Shown: in pieces, positions 63,912 to 64,000 of the stretch | How the letters are laid out: each line of letters opens with the position of its first letter | How positions within the stretch are numbered: the first letter of the stretch is position 1 | DNA from: Mesorhizobium sp. J428 | GTDB lineage: Bacteria > Pseudomonadota > Alphaproteobacteria > Rhizobiales > Rhizobiaceae | Assembly (NCBI RefSeq): GCF_024699925.1 | Contig: NZ_JAJOMX010000001.1 | Coordinates: forward strand, 3,758,001 to 3,822,000 | DNA length: 64,000 nucleotides | Direction of reading: 5' to 3' | Program-made: the position numbers and the translations under genes | The notes under the pieces: generated by a model | What the model saw: only the letters and a program-made list of their open reading frames with translations | What the model was told of the DNA's origin: nothing | Database searches by the model: none

Positions 63912-64000
63912 TCAGGCCTTTGCCAGCAGCCGGTCGACAAAGGCCGGCACAGTGGTGGACGCGGGGCCGCGGATCACCTCATTGAAGAGCTGCGTGTTGT
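63912..64000 (-). CDS. C-terminal fragment of an unidentified protein
   Basis: A minus-strand frame ends at TGA 63912-63914 and is open to the window edge, reading NTQLFNEVIRGPASTTVPAF then VDRLLAKA. The codon use is coding-like. Too short to assign; it should continue beyond the window and converges with the RNA methyltransferase gene. Confidence 0.55.
   Translation of the reverse strand, partial: NTQLFNEVIRGPASTTVPAFVDRLLAKA

Noticed and set aside
1..64000. tRNA, rRNA, prophage or secondary-metabolite cluster
   Set aside because: No cloverleaf ends, rRNA segments, integrase, structural phage genes or modular synthase motifs were seen by eye; a tRNA scan could still find a short gene.

Overview
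The window looks like part of the chromosome of an alphaproteobacterium of the order Hyphomicrobiales (Rhizobiales), closest in gene content to Mesorhizobium and other Phyllobacteriaceae. I infer this from the very high G+C and strong GC3 bias, a split b/b' ATP synthase F0 operon (atpI-B-E-F'-F), the neighbourhoods xseB...dxs-tlyA, ispB/DUF2007/TrmN6/S49/ispE and DUF6101-ubiA, a BacA-type peptide transporter, and short palindromic repeats of rhizobial type. No species can be named from the sequence alone. No rRNA, tRNA, CRISPR array or transposase gene was seen.

Layout. 1-4.1 kb: small enzymes (SRPBCC partial, PPOX-type flavoprotein, PLP aminotransferase, YffB/ArsC-like thiol protein, HicB-like protein, M29 aminopeptidase). 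4.0-8.4 kb: a 24-residue membrane protein, MFS transporter, BacA/SbmA transporter, secreted polysaccharide deacetylase and a probably frameshifted hypothetical gene. 9.1-12.5 kb: membrane TPR protein, der and a SleB-type wall hydrolase. 12.7-15.4 kb: the F0 operon, ending in a clear intrinsic terminator. 15.6-26.8 kb: RNase HII, a PA0069-type radical SAM protein, two frameshifted genes among repeats, moaB-ispE, an S49 protease, TrmN6-like methyltransferase, ispB and a TPR-LysM protein. 27-27.8 kb: two secreted six-cysteine paralogues on either side of a MITE-like repeat. 28-32.6 kb: glyQ-aroA-glyS. 33.3-44.9 kb: sua5, an FAD oxidase and an NhaD-like antiporter (all three frameshifted), ubiA, purD, a secreted caspase-like protein, and acyl-CoA dehydrogenase plus enoyl-CoA hydratase. 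45.2-47.0 kb: a compact, lower-GC, TetR-controlled operon of two SnoaL/NTF2-like proteins and an ABM monooxygenase, ending against a pdxH remnant. 47-53.5 kb: phytase-type esterase, a beta-helix protein, pdxH, a lipoprotein, DnaJ-like protein, fabI, a histidine phosphatase and a DUF1344 protein. 53.7-63.9 kb: aroC, ribB-like, HDAC-family deacetylase, xseB, a Phd/VapC module, DUF2277, pirin, dxs, a small secreted protein, tlyA and an RlmD-type RNA methyltransferase.

The housekeeping genes cover isoprenoid supply (dxs, ispE, ispB, ubiA), the shikimate pathway (aroA, aroC), translation and RNA modification (glyQ, glyS, sua5, tlyA, RlmD-like, TrmN6-like), energy (F0) and cofactors (ribB, pdxH, moaB). 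The most noteworthy items are the paired six-cysteine secreted proteins, a MITE-like element present in two copies, the caspase/EF-hand/NTF2-like fusion, the TetR operon with two palindromes and its pdxH remnant, and at least seven genes each repaired by a single-base indel. Because one of the broken genes is sua5, normally essential or nearly so, these indels more likely reflect sequence or assembly error than true pseudogenes. No clearly new defence or biosynthetic system was recognised.
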